Assembly (NCBI RefSeq): GCF_016009175.1
Contig: NZ_JADUCM010000001.1
Span: forward strand, 310,001 to 374,000
Reading direction: 5' to 3'
DNA length: 64,000 nucleotides
Source: Pseudomonas alkylphenolica
GTDB taxonomy: Bacteria > Pseudomonadota > Gammaproteobacteria > Pseudomonadales > Pseudomonadaceae
The translations under genes and the position numbers were made by a program. Below are positions 52,348 through 61,114 of the stretch, piece after piece. Below the pieces are notes generated by a model. It had not been told where the DNA came from, searched no databases, and was given only the letters and a program-made list of their open reading frames with translations. Numbering within the stretch: position 1 is the stretch's first letter; every line of letters starts with the position of its first letter.

Positions 52348-53279
52348 ATCTTGATGTGTTGGATAACCAGCAGAGCGACGAAGTCGCGGCGTTTCTGGCC
52401 GTTGTCTCGCAAGGCTCGTTCGTGGCGGCCGGCAAGTTGCTGCAGCGCCATCCCAGCGTCGTTTCCAAGCGCCTTGCGGCGATGGAAAAGCGCCTGGGGG
52501 TGCGGCTCATCGAGCGCTCCACCCGCCAGCTGCGCATCACCGAGGTGGGCTCCCAGCTGGAGCAGCGACTTCGCGCTGCGGTCGAGTTGATCAATGAGGC
52601 GCAGCAGCACGCCGCCCGCGGTGCCAGCGACGTGCGCGGCACCTTGCGCCTGGCGTTGCCGGCGGCCATGGGGCGGCGCTGGCTCGGGCCGATGCTGCCC
52701 GGGTTTCTCAAGGCCTATCCGCATGTTTCGATCATCGCAGACTACAGCGAGCGGCTGGTCGACATCATCGAAGAAGGCTTTGATGCGGCCATTCGCATTG
52801 GCGACCTGCAAGACAGCCGCCTGGTCGCGCGCAAACTCGCTGACCACCGGCGAATACTCTGTGCCTCGCCGGCCTACATCGCCACGCACGGCATGCCGCA
52901 AACCCCGCAGGCGCTTGCCGGGCACAACTGCCTGCGCTTCAGCGGGCTGGCCTCGTTTCCGCAATGGCGACTGCATCGCGGTACCGAGCAGCACACCCTC
53001 TCGCCCACCGGCAACCTGACGGCCAACGACAGCGAATCGCTGCTCGCCGCAGTGCGGGCCGATGCTGGAATTCTGGGCGCCGGTGACTGGCTGATGACCC
53101 AGGACATTGCTGCAGGCCGGTTGGTGCAGGTGCTCCCCGACTGGCAGCTGGACAGCGCCGGTGGGGTATACCTGGTCAGGCCATCGGCCAAATTCCCGAG
53201 TGCGGTGGTTGTCGCCTTCAAGCAATGGATCGAGTCGAAGTTTGAGCCGGTGCCGCCGTGGGGTAGTACGACAGGCTGA
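52344..53279 (+). CDS. LysR-family transcriptional regulator
   Basis: 311 aa. Winged HTH near the N terminus: FLAVVSQGSFVAAGKLLQRHPSVVSKRLAAMEKRLGVRLIERSTR (quoted in part), followed by the LysR effector domain from about residue 95 (GTLRLALPAAMGRRWLGPML). The AARGASDVRGTLRLA hinge is typical of the CrgA/PA2206-like group. Coupled to the quinone oxidoreductase gene by ATGA overlap, an unusual same-strand arrangement for LysR genes. Ligand unknown, though a quinone or electrophile is a natural guess. Confidence 0.88.
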   Translation: MNLDVLDNQQSDEVAAFLAVVSQGSFVAAGKLLQRHPSVVSKRLAAMEKRLGVRLIERSTRQLRITEVGSQLEQRLRAAVELINEAQQHAARGASDVRGTLRLALPAAMGRRWLGPMLPGFLKAYPHVSIIADYSERLVDIIEEGFDAAIRIGDLQDSRLVARKLADHRRILCASPAYIATHGMPQTPQALAGHNCLRFSGLASFPQWRLHRGTEQHTLSPTGNLTANDSESLLAAVRADAGILGAGDWLMTQDIAAGRLVQVLPDWQLDSAGGVYLVRPSAKFPSAVVVAFKQWIESKFEPVPPWGSTTG

Positions 53280-53285
53280 CCCGGC

Positions 53286-53675
53286 TTACTCGTCGCTATC
53301 ACCTTGCGGGTTGTAATACTTGCTCTGGTCCGGGGTGAAGGTGACGACCATGCCGGTGCGGCTGCAGTTGAGGGTCAGCTCTGCCGTTGTATCAATCTGC
53401 AAGTCTTCGCCCCGCAGCCCTTGCCACTGGGCCAGGTATTTGAGCGAGCCGAATTTTTCGCGCTTTTTCAGGGTGCGCTCCACGCCGCCTTTCCAGCCCA
53501 GCACCGGCAGTTCACCAGCCAGGCAGCGCTGGGCGAGTTCGGGCTGTTTGATGGCGCGCTCTCGGCCGATTTCCCAACAACGGATCAAGCCATTGTCCGG
53601 ACCTTGCCAGGTGTCGATCCAGGTGAGGGTAGGACGCAGTTCGAGGTGGATCGGGCGTTGGACAATGCTGCTCAT
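53286..53675 (-). CDS. Conserved hypothetical protein, cytoplasmic
   Basis: 129 aa, MSSIVQRPIHLELRPTLTWIDTW at the N terminus, charged and without signal or membrane segments. Aromatic-rich (several Trp) with a LKKREKFGSLKYLAQWQGL patch. I do not recognise a domain. It has a plausible ribosome site (gggagg, minus strand) upstream of ATG 53675 and converges on the LysR gene with a six-base gap. Coding is supported by length and composition only. Confidence 0.6.
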   Translation of the reverse strand: MSSIVQRPIHLELRPTLTWIDTWQGPDNGLIRCWEIGRERAIKQPELAQRCLAGELPVLGWKGGVERTLKKREKFGSLKYLAQWQGLRGEDLQIDTTAELTLNCSRTGMVVTFTPDQSKYYNPQGDSDE

Positions 53676-53779
53676 TCAGCCTCCCTGGCTGTTTGTTGTT
53701 ATCAATGAGGGTGGTGCGTGTACGGATGCTACTAATTAGCCATCATTGGTGTCCAGCGTTGTTCGGGTACTCGCTGCCC

Positions 53780-53867
53780 GTAGGAGCGAGGCTTGCCCGC
53801 GAAGAACGATGACGTGGTGTAACAGGTACACCGCAGCGCCTGCTTCGCCGGCAAGCCTGGCTCCTAC
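53780..53867. repeat. REP-type palindrome pair, family 2
   Basis: gtaggagcgaggcttgcccg at the left and the reverse-complement-like cggcaagcctggctcctac at the right, about 45 bases apart, matching a single unit of the array at 21737-22231 (the centre cgatgacgtggtgtaacagg differs). Its right arm contains the stop codon of the alcohol dehydrogenase gene on the minus strand. Confidence 0.9.
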
Positions 53868-54928
53868 AGGTGTTGAGTGTCAGGCGCCTCCAGGCTGGCC
53901 ATGTCGATGACAAAGCGGTAGCGCACATCAGAGCGTTCCATGCGTTCAAAGGCTTCGTTGATCTGCTCCATGCGGATCATCTCGCAGTCCGGCAGGATGT
54001 TTTTGCGCGCGCAGAAGTCGAGCATTTCCTGCGTTTGCGCAATGCCGCCGATGGGCGAGCCGGCCAGGCGCCTGCGGCCGAGGATGAACGGCACGGTGAA
54101 CAACTCCTCGATAGGCCCCACCTGGCCGACGATCACCAGGGTGGCGTCGACGTCCAGCAGGTTCATGTAGGGCGATACATCGTGGCGTACCGGGATGGTG
54201 TCGATGATCAGGTCAAAGCTTGATTGTGCGTTTGCCATGGCCGTGGCGTCGCTGGACACCAGCAACGTGTCGGCGCCCAGCGCCAGGGCATCGGCGAGTT
54301 TATCGGCGCTGCGGCTGACGACCGTCACAAAGGCACCGAGCCCGGCCGCGAGTTTCACTGCCATGTGCCCCAGGCCGCCGAGGCCGATGACCGCCACCCG
54401 GCTGCCCGGCCCGACGTTCCAGGTGCGCAGCGGCGAATAGGTGGTGATGCCGGCGCACAGCAGGGGGGCGGCCTTGGCCAGGTCCAGGCCGTCGGGCACG
54501 CGCAGCACGAACTCTTCGCGGGTGACCAGGTGTTTGGAGTAGCCACCGTAGGTCGGCTCGCGGGTGATCCGGTCCAGGCCGTTGTAGGTCTGGGTATTGG
54601 TTTCCCGGCACAGCTGTTCTTCGCCTTTGCGGCACTGGTCGCACTGCTGGCAGGAGTCGACCATGCAACCCACCGCCACCGCATCACCGACCTTATGGCG
54701 GGTAACGGCACTGCCAATGGCGGTCACCCGGCCGATGATTTCGTGCCCCGGCACGATCGGGTAGCGGCTGATGCCCCAGTCGTCGCGCGCCTGGTGCAGG
54801 TCCGAGTGGCATACACCACAGTAAAGAATCTGCATGGCGACATCGTTGGGCCGCAGGTCACGGCGTTCGAACGAATAGGGCGCCAGGGGCGCGTCAGGCG
54901 TCTGCGCAGCGTAGCCGATGGTGTACAT
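53864..54928 (-). CDS. Zinc-dependent alcohol dehydrogenase of the YahK/CAD type
   Basis: 354 aa MDR alcohol dehydrogenase acting on aldehydes with NADPH in well-studied relatives. The catalytic zinc motif is complete (YCGVCHSDLHQARDDWG; PGHEIIGRV; PLLCAGITTYSPLRTW), the structural cysteines lie in DSCQQCDQCRKGEEQLC, and the cofactor loop is VIGLGGLGHMAVKLA. ATG 54928 (MYTIGYAAQ) is preferred, with gaggtg upstream, over an open extension of six residues. The stop codon TAG falls inside the right arm of the REP element at 53780-53867. Confidence 0.9.
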   Translation of the reverse strand: MYTIGYAAQTPDAPLAPYSFERRDLRPNDVAMQILYCGVCHSDLHQARDDWGISRYPIVPGHEIIGRVTAIGSAVTRHKVGDAVAVGCMVDSCQQCDQCRKGEEQLCRETNTQTYNGLDRITREPTYGGYSKHLVTREEFVLRVPDGLDLAKAAPLLCAGITTYSPLRTWNVGPGSRVAVIGLGGLGHMAVKLAAGLGAFVTVVSRSADKLADALALGADTLLVSSDATAMANAQSSFDLIIDTIPVRHDVSPYMNLLDVDATLVIVGQVGPIEELFTVPFILGRRRLAGSPIGGIAQTQEMLDFCARKNILPDCEMIRMEQINEAFERMERSDVRYRFVIDMASLEAPDTQHL

Positions 54929-55018
54929 GGGGCACCTCTCTACCAATAGTCAGATGGGCAAGGTTCACTGAACCAGCCATTGACTATAGCTACCCCTGTT
55001 CCAGCTGCCGTCGCGTGC

Positions 55019-55573
55019 TTAGCGCTGCGACACCCAGAAGTCGTGCAAGGCCCGCGCAGCCGGCTCGATCGCGGCCACGCGCTGGCGGTGCAGGACGACA
55101 TCCAGGTTCACCGGCAGTTCGTAGTTGTCCTGTTCGGCGCAGTCGGTGATGACCTGCAGGCGAGCGGCCTGGGGCTGCGGCAGTTCCGGCCAGTTGCCGA
55201 TGGCTACCCCGCGCACATAGCCAAAGCACCATTCTTCGGCCAGGGTCAGCGGCTGGCCATTGTGTTCGGTCTGCTCGAAGCGCGCTTTGAACGCCTGCGG
55301 GTCGGTGGCCAGCTGGTTGGCCAGGGTGTTGAGGTGGCGTACGCACAGGTCGATGAACTGGCGGCATTCCTGCGGGGTTTCCCACTCGGGGTTCTGCCCG
55401 CCCCAGATGGCCGGGAACCATTCGCTGATGTCGATATGCGCCGGGCTCGAAACCAGGGCGGTGAAGTAGCCGTCAAGCTCGGACGGGTTGAGCACGGAAT
55501 GGTCGTCGCCGTACTTGAGCAAGGTGTCTTCGACGAGCTCGAACTCGCTGGGGCTGAGGGGCTGGATGTTCAT
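55019..55573 (-). CDS. UPF0149/YecA-family protein
   Basis: 184 aa with the YecA/YgfB pattern: LNPSELDGYFTALVSSPAHIDISEWFPAIWGG in the first third and EEWCFGYVRGVAIGNWPELP in the second. The C-terminal SEC-C zinc motif of longer family members is absent. Function unknown; cytoplasmic. ATG 55573 is preceded on the minus strand by aaggaa. A7-G7 homopolymers (55602-55615) lie upstream. Confidence 0.82.
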   Translation of the reverse strand: MNIQPLSPSEFELVEDTLLKYGDDHSVLNPSELDGYFTALVSSPAHIDISEWFPAIWGGQNPEWETPQECRQFIDLCVRHLNTLANQLATDPQAFKARFEQTEHNGQPLTLAEEWCFGYVRGVAIGNWPELPQPQAARLQVITDCAEQDNYELPVNLDVVLHRQRVAAIEPAARALHDFWVSQR

Positions 55574-55625
55574 GACTGCGGTTCCTTGGCGAGGTCTGGG
55601 TAAAAAAAGGGGGGGATGATGCCAC

Positions 55626-55650
55626 TAATTTTCGCTCAATGTCGTTCGTT
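55626..55650 (+). promoter_or_regulatory. Possible PvdS-type iron-starvation promoter before mbtH
   Basis: TAATT at 55626-55630, then 16 bases, then CGTT at 55647-55650. The consensus for PvdS-family extracytoplasmic sigma factors is TAAAT-N16/17-CGT, so there is one mismatch in the -35-like part. It lies about 60 bases upstream of the mbtH ATG. Confidence 0.4.
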
Positions 55651-55710
55651 CTCTTGGTAGCCACCTTGCGCCCGGTGTGCGGTGGGCCCATTCAATCCAG
55701 GAGACAGGCA

Positions 55711-55935
55711 ATGACATCCGTATTCGACCGCGACGATATCGTGTTCCAGGTAGTGGTCAACCACGAAGAGCAGTACTCGATCTGGCCTGACTACAAAGAC
55801 GTGCCGGCGGGCTGGCGCACGGTTGGCAAGAGCGGCCTGAAGAAGGAATGCCTGGCCTATATAGATGAAGTATGGACCGACATGCGCCCCTTGAGCCTGC
55901 GCCAGAAAATGGCTGAAAGCGCTGCGGTGCAGTAA
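55711..55935 (+). CDS. MbtH-like protein
   Basis: 74 aa accessory protein that binds and activates adenylation domains of nonribosomal peptide synthetases, here presumably those for pyoverdine. The family signature [20 protein letters not shown] and the end [11 protein letters not shown] are present. ATG 55711 has aggag just upstream (gagacaggca); a longer open frame upstream is not credible. It pairs with a type II thioesterase three bases downstream, as PA2412/PA2411 do next to the fpv genes in P. aeruginosa. Confidence 0.95.
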   Translation: MTSVFDRDDIVFQVVVNHEEQYSIWPDYKDVPAGWRTVGKSGLKKECLAYIDEVWTDMRPLSLRQKMAESAAVQ

Positions 55936-55938
55936 GCA

Positions 55939-56658
55939 GTGTCGTCTGTGACGCTGTTGTGCCTGCCGTATTCCGGCGCCAGCGCCATGGTCTACAGCCG
56001 CTGGCGGCGCAAGCTGCCGGCCTGGCTCAACGTGCGTCCGGTCGAGTTGCCGGGGCGCGGGGCGCGGATGGGCGAACCGGCGCAAACCGATTTGCAGGCC
56101 CTGGCCCGGCAACTGGCCAGCGAGCAGCGCCTGGCTGCCAGCCAACCCTATGCCTTGCTTGGCCATAGCCTGGGGGCGTTGTTGGCGTTCGAGCTGGCTC
56201 ATGAGCTGCAGGCGCTGGGGTGCCCGTCACCGCGGGCGCTGTTTGCCAGCGGCACCGCGGCGCCGTCACGCCGCGAAGACTACGATGGCGGCGAATGGCG
56301 TGAGCCGAAAAGCGATGCGGTATTGATCGAAGAGCTGCGCGCGCTCAACGGCACGCCGGAGGAGGTGCTGGCCAACCGGGAGTTGATGAGCCTGACTTTG
56401 CCGGTGTTGCGCGCCGATTTTCTGCTGTGTGGGCGTTATGCCTACCGCCAGCGCCCGCCACTGCATTGCCCGCTGCATGTGCTGGGCGGTGAAAACGACC
56501 GCGCCACGAACGCACAATTGTTGGCGTGGCGCCAGGAAAGCCTGGGCGACTTTTCGCTGGAGATGTTCCCCGGTGGGCACTTCTTTATCCACGAACACGA
56601 AGACCGTGTGCTGGGTGTATTGAGCGCTGCCATCGCGCCTTATCGGCTATCGGCCTGA
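55939..56658 (+). CDS. Type II thioesterase (pyoverdine-associated)
   Basis: 239 aa alpha/beta hydrolase that clears misloaded carrier domains of NRPS enzymes. Motifs: CLPYSGASAMVYSRW and VELPGRGARMGEP at the N terminus, nucleophile Ser in LLGHSLGALLAFELA, Asp in LGGENDRATNAQ and His in FPGGHFFIHEHED. Start is the GTG at 55939, only three bases after the mbtH stop. No synthetase gene lies in the window; the pair is typically encoded near pyoverdine genes. The homologue in P. aeruginosa is PA2411. Confidence 0.92.
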   Translation: MSSVTLLCLPYSGASAMVYSRWRRKLPAWLNVRPVELPGRGARMGEPAQTDLQALARQLASEQRLAASQPYALLGHSLGALLAFELAHELQALGCPSPRALFASGTAAPSRREDYDGGEWREPKSDAVLIEELRALNGTPEEVLANRELMSLTLPVLRADFLLCGRYAYRQRPPLHCPLHVLGGENDRATNAQLLAWRQESLGDFSLEMFPGGHFFIHEHEDRVLGVLSAAIAPYRLSA

Positions 56659-56727
56659 CGTAGTCATTGACGCAGCGGCCAGCGCTGGGCGAGCCTTACA
56701 GGTTCAACCACGACGCAGGTGCAAGGA

Positions 56728-57279
56728 ATGTTGATCAAGGCGAACCAGGCCAGCTTGCTGGTGATTGATGTGCAGGAAAAACTCATCGGTGCCGTCAGCG
56801 ACCCCGACGGTACGCTGGCCCGCACCCGCTGGCTGATGGCCGCCACCGCCGAGCTGGGCCTGCCGACGGTGATTTCCGAGCAGTATCCCAAGGGCCTTGG
56901 CCCTACTGTCGCCGCCCTCAAGGCGGCATCGCCAGATGCCCAGGTGGTAGAAAAACTGCACTTTTCCTGTGTGGCCGCCGAGTGCCTGCCGGCGTCGTTG
57001 CTCGCCCGCGAGCAGGTGATTGTCTGCGGCATGGAAACCCATATCTGCGTACTACAAACCGTGCTTGGCCTGCGTGCGCTGGGCAAGCAGGTGTTTGTGG
57101 TCGAGGACGCCTGCGACAGTCGCACAGTGGCCAGCAAGGCTGCCGGTATCGCCCGCATGAGAGACGCCGGCGCGCAGATCGTCACGCGTGAAATGGTCGT
57201 GTTCGAACTGATGGAAAGCTCCGCACACGCGCAGTTCCGCCACATCAGCAAAACCTACATGGTGGGTGAGCAGCCCTGA
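56728..57279 (+). CDS. Isochorismatase-family hydrolase (YcaC-like)
   Basis: 183 aa cysteine hydrolase. Asp in LLVIDVQEKLIGAV near residue 13, Lys in VVEKLHFSC and Cys in VCGMETHICVLQTVLGL are the catalytic triad. YcaC-type members are octameric hydrolases of unknown substrate. ATG 56728 gives the conserved N terminus MLIKANQASLL; GTG 56719 is an alternative. It lies between the MbtH/thioesterase pair and a DUF1615 gene; in P. aeruginosa these intervening genes are, to my knowledge, absent. Confidence 0.82.
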   Translation: MLIKANQASLLVIDVQEKLIGAVSDPDGTLARTRWLMAATAELGLPTVISEQYPKGLGPTVAALKAASPDAQVVEKLHFSCVAAECLPASLLAREQVIVCGMETHICVLQTVLGLRALGKQVFVVEDACDSRTVASKAAGIARMRDAGAQIVTREMVVFELMESSAHAQFRHISKTYMVGEQP

Positions 57280-57315
57280 ACGCGGGCGTGCCAGTGGACA
57301 AGGCGAGGGGGCTGC

Positions 57316-58398
57316 ATGCGGATCAGAGGGTTGTTGTTGGCTGTGGCGGTGTTGCTGACGGTGCAGGGGTGTGTCAGCCAGCGTGCGGAGGAGTCTGAAA
57401 CCGACCCGGCCAAAGTGCGCGCGCAGGTCCTGCGTTTGTTGCCTGCCGCCACTAAAGACCGCGAAGGCTGGGCGCGCGACATTCAGACGGCCTTCACCAC
57501 GCAGAAGATAGCTGCCAGCCGCTCCAACCTGTGCGCCGTGCTGGCGGTGACCGAGCAGGAGTCGACCTTTCAGGCGGACCCGCGGGTGCCCGGCCTGGGC
57601 CGTATTGCCCGTCAGGAGATCGATCGCCGTGCTGCCAGCCTGCATATTCCGCAGATGCTGGTGAATGCTGCGCTGCAGACGCGCTCGCCCAACGGCAAGA
57701 GCTACAGCGAGCGGCTTGAAGCGGTGCGCAGCGAAAAGCAGCTCAGTGCAATTTTTGATGATTTGATCGGCAGCGTGCCCCTGGGCCGCACCTTGCTTGG
57801 CGACTTGAACCCGGTGCGCACCGGCGGGCCGATGCAGGTCAGTATCGCCTTCGCCGAGCGTCATGCGCGCGGCTACCCCTACAGCCATGAGGGCACGATT
57901 CGGCAGGAGGTGTTCAGCCGCCGTGGCGGGATGTACTTCGGCATCGCCCACCTGTTGGGCTATCCCAGCCATTACGAGCGCCAGGTGTACCGTTTTGCCG
58001 ACTTCAACGCCGGTTGGTACGCCAGTCGCAATGCCGCGTTTCAAAGTGCCCTGAGCCGAGCCAGTGGTGTGACGTTGGCGCTGGATGGGGACTTGATCGC
58101 ACCGGGTGCAATCATGCCGGGCAACACCGAGAAAGCAGCACGACGCTTGGGTGAACAGTTGGGGCTGCGTAATCCGGCTATTCGCAGTCAGCTGGAGAAG
58201 GGCGACAGCCTGGAATTTGAAGAGACCCGGCTGTACAGCGGGGTGTATGCGCTGGCGGACGCCAAGGCCGGCAAGTCGCTGCCCCGTGCGCAACTGCCGG
58301 GGATTGAACTGAAGAGCCCCAAGATCACCCGCAAACTCACCACAGCCTGGTTTGCCAACCGGGTGGATGAGCGCTACCAGCGCTGCATGAAACGCTGA
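57316..58398 (+). CDS. DUF1615 lipoprotein
   Basis: 360 aa with lipoprotein signal (LLLAVAVLLTVQGC, Cys at residue 19). DUF1615 pattern: GWARDIQTAFTTQKIAASRSNLCAVLAVTEQESTFQADP has the look of a lysozyme-like/transglycosylase helix with Glu (TEQEST), and GGPMQVSIAFAE and YFGIAHLLGYP correspond to conserved SLT-like motifs. A peptidoglycan-related role is therefore possible (inference). Convergent with the fpv operon, separated by a REP element. Confidence 0.83.
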   Translation: MRIRGLLLAVAVLLTVQGCVSQRAEESETDPAKVRAQVLRLLPAATKDREGWARDIQTAFTTQKIAASRSNLCAVLAVTEQESTFQADPRVPGLGRIARQEIDRRAASLHIPQMLVNAALQTRSPNGKSYSERLEAVRSEKQLSAIFDDLIGSVPLGRTLLGDLNPVRTGGPMQVSIAFAERHARGYPYSHEGTIRQEVFSRRGGMYFGIAHLLGYPSHYERQVYRFADFNAGWYASRNAAFQSALSRASGVTLALDGDLIAPGAIMPGNTEKAARRLGEQLGLRNPAIRSQLEKGDSLEFEETRLYSGVYALADAKAGKSLPRAQLPGIELKSPKITRKLTTAWFANRVDERYQRCMKR

Positions 58399-58421
58399 GG
58401 TCAATGCCGCAAAACGCTCAT

Positions 58422-58533
58422 TGTGGGAGCTGGCGCAGCCTGCGATCGAGCGCGCAGCGGTCGCGGTTCTCTGTTGCCAGGGCTGGCTATGGGGCTGCGT
58501 TGCAGCCCATCGCCGGCGCTGCCGGCTCCCACA
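58422..58533. repeat. REP-type palindrome pair, family 3
   Basis: Outer arms tgtgggagc (58422-58430) and gctcccaca (58525-58533), inner complementary segments ctggcgcagcc / ggcgctgccgg, and a further stem ggctgcg-ttg-cagccc at 58492-58507. It sits between the convergent DUF1615 and fpvF genes and is distinct from families 1 and 2. Confidence 0.8.
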
Positions 58534-58554
58534 GTGGGTTGTGGTGTGCCTGTA

Positions 58555-59469
58555 TCAGCTGCTAGCCGCTAGCGCCCCGACCACTTGCTCGATACTGGCC
58601 TTCAACCCCGCCAGGGTGTCTTGCGGGTCGGTATCGATCACCACCAGCTTGGCCCCAGAGGCGGCGATCACCTCGGCCACTTCCTTGCCCGGCTGTTTGT
58701 GGTGCAGCACCAGCGCCACATCCTGCCCCTTGAGTTCATCACCCAGACGCTTGAGCGCCGCCGCATCCCATTGATCGTCCGCCACTTGCGGGTGGTCGAT
58801 CAGGTCCAGGTTCAGGCCGCCAATCAGGTAACCCAGGCGGTCCGAGAGGTTGACCACACTGAGGTTGTCGGCGTCGGCCAGGCGCGTTTCGCTGCCGGCA
58901 CTGAGCTCCAGCAACTGGCGCTTGAGGCTGGCCAGGTTGCTCTGGATTTTTGCCTGATCGCTCGGGCTCAGGCGCCCCAGGTCGTTGGCCAGTACATCGG
59001 CCATGCGCCCCAGGTTGGTCGGATTCAACCAAGGGTAGGCGGCAAAGGCATCGTTACCCTGCACGGCGATCCCCGGCAAGGCGCCGTCGACCGGGCGCGC
59101 GGCGTCGATTTCAACGATACGGATGTTGCTGCGCCGTGCCACCGGGTAGCGCGGGTCGTCACGCCAGATCGAGCGCAGGCCGATCACTGCATCCGCCTGG
59201 CTCGCGGCTTTCTGCAGGCTCGCGCCGCCCCGGCCGCTGAAATAGGACGGCTGGCGCGATGCCGGAATGTTCGCCGGTGCCGCACGCGTCAAGGTGACGG
59301 AGGTACCGTCGAGCAGGGCGCTGGCCAGGGCGTAGGGCACCGGCAACGACGCCAGCACGCTGACACTGGCAGGGTGCTGGGTTGCCGCCGGGGCCGCTTG
59401 CGCAAGGCTCAAGGTGGGCAGGCCCGCCAGTGCCAGGGCCAGACACAGGTGTTTGAGATCGAAGGTCAT
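58555..59469 (-). CDS. fpvF: Metal ABC transporter substrate-binding protein FpvF
   Basis: 304 aa periplasmic protein with signal peptide (ALALAGLPTLSLAQ). It has the ZnuA/PsaA-type two-lobe pattern with the long linking helix around NLGRMADVLANDLGRLSPSDQAKIQ, but few of the usual histidine ligands, consistent with binding of a non-canonical ligand. In P. aeruginosa FpvF is the second binding protein of FpvCDEF and interacts with ferripyoverdine in the periplasm. It is the last gene of the minus-strand operon; four-base overlap with fpvE. Confidence 0.85.
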   Translation of the reverse strand: MTFDLKHLCLALALAGLPTLSLAQAAPAATQHPASVSVLASLPVPYALASALLDGTSVTLTRAAPANIPASRQPSYFSGRGGASLQKAASQADAVIGLRSIWRDDPRYPVARRSNIRIVEIDAARPVDGALPGIAVQGNDAFAAYPWLNPTNLGRMADVLANDLGRLSPSDQAKIQSNLASLKRQLLELSAGSETRLADADNLSVVNLSDRLGYLIGGLNLDLIDHPQVADDQWDAAALKRLGDELKGQDVALVLHHKQPGKEVAEVIAASGAKLVVIDTDPQDTLAGLKASIEQVVGALAASS

Positions 59470-60365
59470 GCCGGGTTTCCTTGCAGGCGTGGGACAAGGC
59501 CGCGGGCCAGGGCGGCGAGGGCGAAGCAGCAGCCGGCGACAAGAATGATCGCCGCGCCTGAAGGCACCGGCAGGTCGAAGACGATGGGCAGCAGGATGCC
59601 CACCAGGGTACTGAGGGTGGCGATCAGCACCGAGGCCCAGAAAAAGCCTTTCAGCGACTGGCTGATCAAGCGCGCCGCCGCTGCCGGAATCACCAGCAAG
59701 GCACCGACGAGAATGGCGCCGATCACCTTCACCGCCGCCACCGTGACCAGGGTCACCAGCACCACGAACAGGTAGTCCAGGCGCTTCACCGCCACACCGC
59801 GCACCGCCGCCAGTTGCGGGTTGAAACTGGCGAGCATGATGCGGTTGTACAGCGGCAGGGCCAGGGCCAGCACCAGCGTGCCGACAATGCCCAGCACCAA
59901 CAGGTCCTGGCCGCTGACAGTGAGCACCGAGCCGAACAGCACGTTCTCGAGGATGTGCACGTTGATCTTGCCGGCCAGCATCAGCAGCAGGCTGGCGCCC
60001 AGGGCCAGGGACACCGAGAGGAACACGCCGATCAGGGTATCGGGGGAAAGCCCGGTGCGGTTGCGCAAAAAGTTGAGGAGGATGCCGAACAGCAGGCAGT
60101 AGCCGAACAGGCTGCCGTAGGGGCCGGTGTAGGGTTCACCGAGCAGGATGCCGATGGCAACGCCAGTCAGCGCCGCGTGGCCGACCGCTTCGGAGAAGAA
60201 CGCAAAGCGCTTGACCACCACCAGCGTGCCCAGCCCGCCCAGCACCGGGCCGATCATCAGGCCGGCGAGCAGGGCGTTGACCACAAAACCATAGGCCAGG
60301 GCCTCGGGCAGGTAACCGGCGCTGGCCCAGCCCTGAATCAGCAGGCGAAATTCTTCGTAGTTCAT
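59466..60365 (-). CDS. fpvE: Metal ABC transporter permease FpvE
   Basis: 299 aa inner-membrane permease of the ZnuB/ABC-3 family with about eight hydrophobic segments. ABC-3 motifs seen: GPVLGGLGTLVVVKRFAFFSEAVGHAALTGVA (quoted in part) at the N terminus and KVIGAILVGALLVIPAAAARL in the coupling region. ATG 60365 (MNYEEFRLLIQG) overlaps the fpvD stop, giving the tight spacing expected; an open extension into fpvD was not used. Confidence 0.9.
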   Translation of the reverse strand: MNYEEFRLLIQGWASAGYLPEALAYGFVVNALLAGLMIGPVLGGLGTLVVVKRFAFFSEAVGHAALTGVAIGILLGEPYTGPYGSLFGYCLLFGILLNFLRNRTGLSPDTLIGVFLSVSLALGASLLLMLAGKINVHILENVLFGSVLTVSGQDLLVLGIVGTLVLALALPLYNRIMLASFNPQLAAVRGVAVKRLDYLFVVLVTLVTVAAVKVIGAILVGALLVIPAAAARLISQSLKGFFWASVLIATLSTLVGILLPIVFDLPVPSGAAIILVAGCCFALAALARGLVPRLQGNPA

Positions 60366-61114
60366 CAGGTGGTGCTCTCGCTGCGCGGGTGAATGGAGAA
60401 CAGGCTGAGCAGGCGCTCCGGGGTCAGCGCCTGCTTCGGTGGGGCGTCGAACAGCACCCGGCGGCTGAGGCCAGTGACCTTGTCGGCCAGGCGCGCCACC
60501 GCTTGCAGGTCGTGCTCGATCCACAGCACGGTGGTGCCGGCTGCGCGCCAGTCCAGCAGCAGGCGCTCGAACACCTGGATACCGGCTTCGTCCAGCGCCG
60601 ACATCGGTTCATCCAGTACCAGCAAGTGCGGCGCCGGGATCAGGCCCTGGGCCAGCAACACGCGCTGGCGCTCGCCGCCGGAGAGGGCGCCCATGCGCCG
60701 CTTGCGTTTGTCGAGCATGCCGACCCGTTCCAGCGCTGCGTCGATGGCCGGTGCCACCTTGCGCGACAGGCCGAGAAAGGCCGGGCGCCGCTGGCACATG
60801 GCAGCCATGAAGTCATCGACTGTCATTGGCAGGCCACGGTCGAACTCCAGGGCCTGGGGCACATAGCCAATCACCTGGGTGTCGCCCGGCCAGGTCAGGG
60901 TCAGCTGGCCCTGGTGCGGCATTTGCCCGAGCAGGGTTTTCACCAGCGAACTTTTACCGCCGCCGTTGGGGCCGACCAGCGCATGCACGCTGCCAGCGGC
61001 CACCTTGAAACTGACCTGGTCGAGAATGCGTGTGCGCCCCAATGTCAGGTCGATCGCGGCAAACTCGATGTCCGGCCCACAGGGCGGGCTGATGACGGTT
61101 TCTGCGACAGTCAT
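60365..61114 (-). CDS. fpvD: Metal ABC transporter ATP-binding protein FpvD
   Basis: 249 aa ATPase. Walker A GPNGGGKSSL near residue 48, Q-loop GYVPQALEF, signature ALSGGERQRVLLAQGL, Walker B LLVLDEPMSALD, H-loop WIEHDLQAV. It powers the FpvE permease for iron released from pyoverdine. Overlaps fpvE by one base and fpvC by four. Confidence 0.92.
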   Translation of the reverse strand: MTVAETVISPPCGPDIEFAAIDLTLGRTRILDQVSFKVAAGSVHALVGPNGGGKSSLVKTLLGQMPHQGQLTLTWPGDTQVIGYVPQALEFDRGLPMTVDDFMAAMCQRRPAFLGLSRKVAPAIDAALERVGMLDKRKRRMGALSGGERQRVLLAQGLIPAPHLLVLDEPMSALDEAGIQVFERLLLDWRAAGTTVLWIEHDLQAVARLADKVTGLSRRVLFDAPPKQALTPERLLSLFSIHPRSESTT

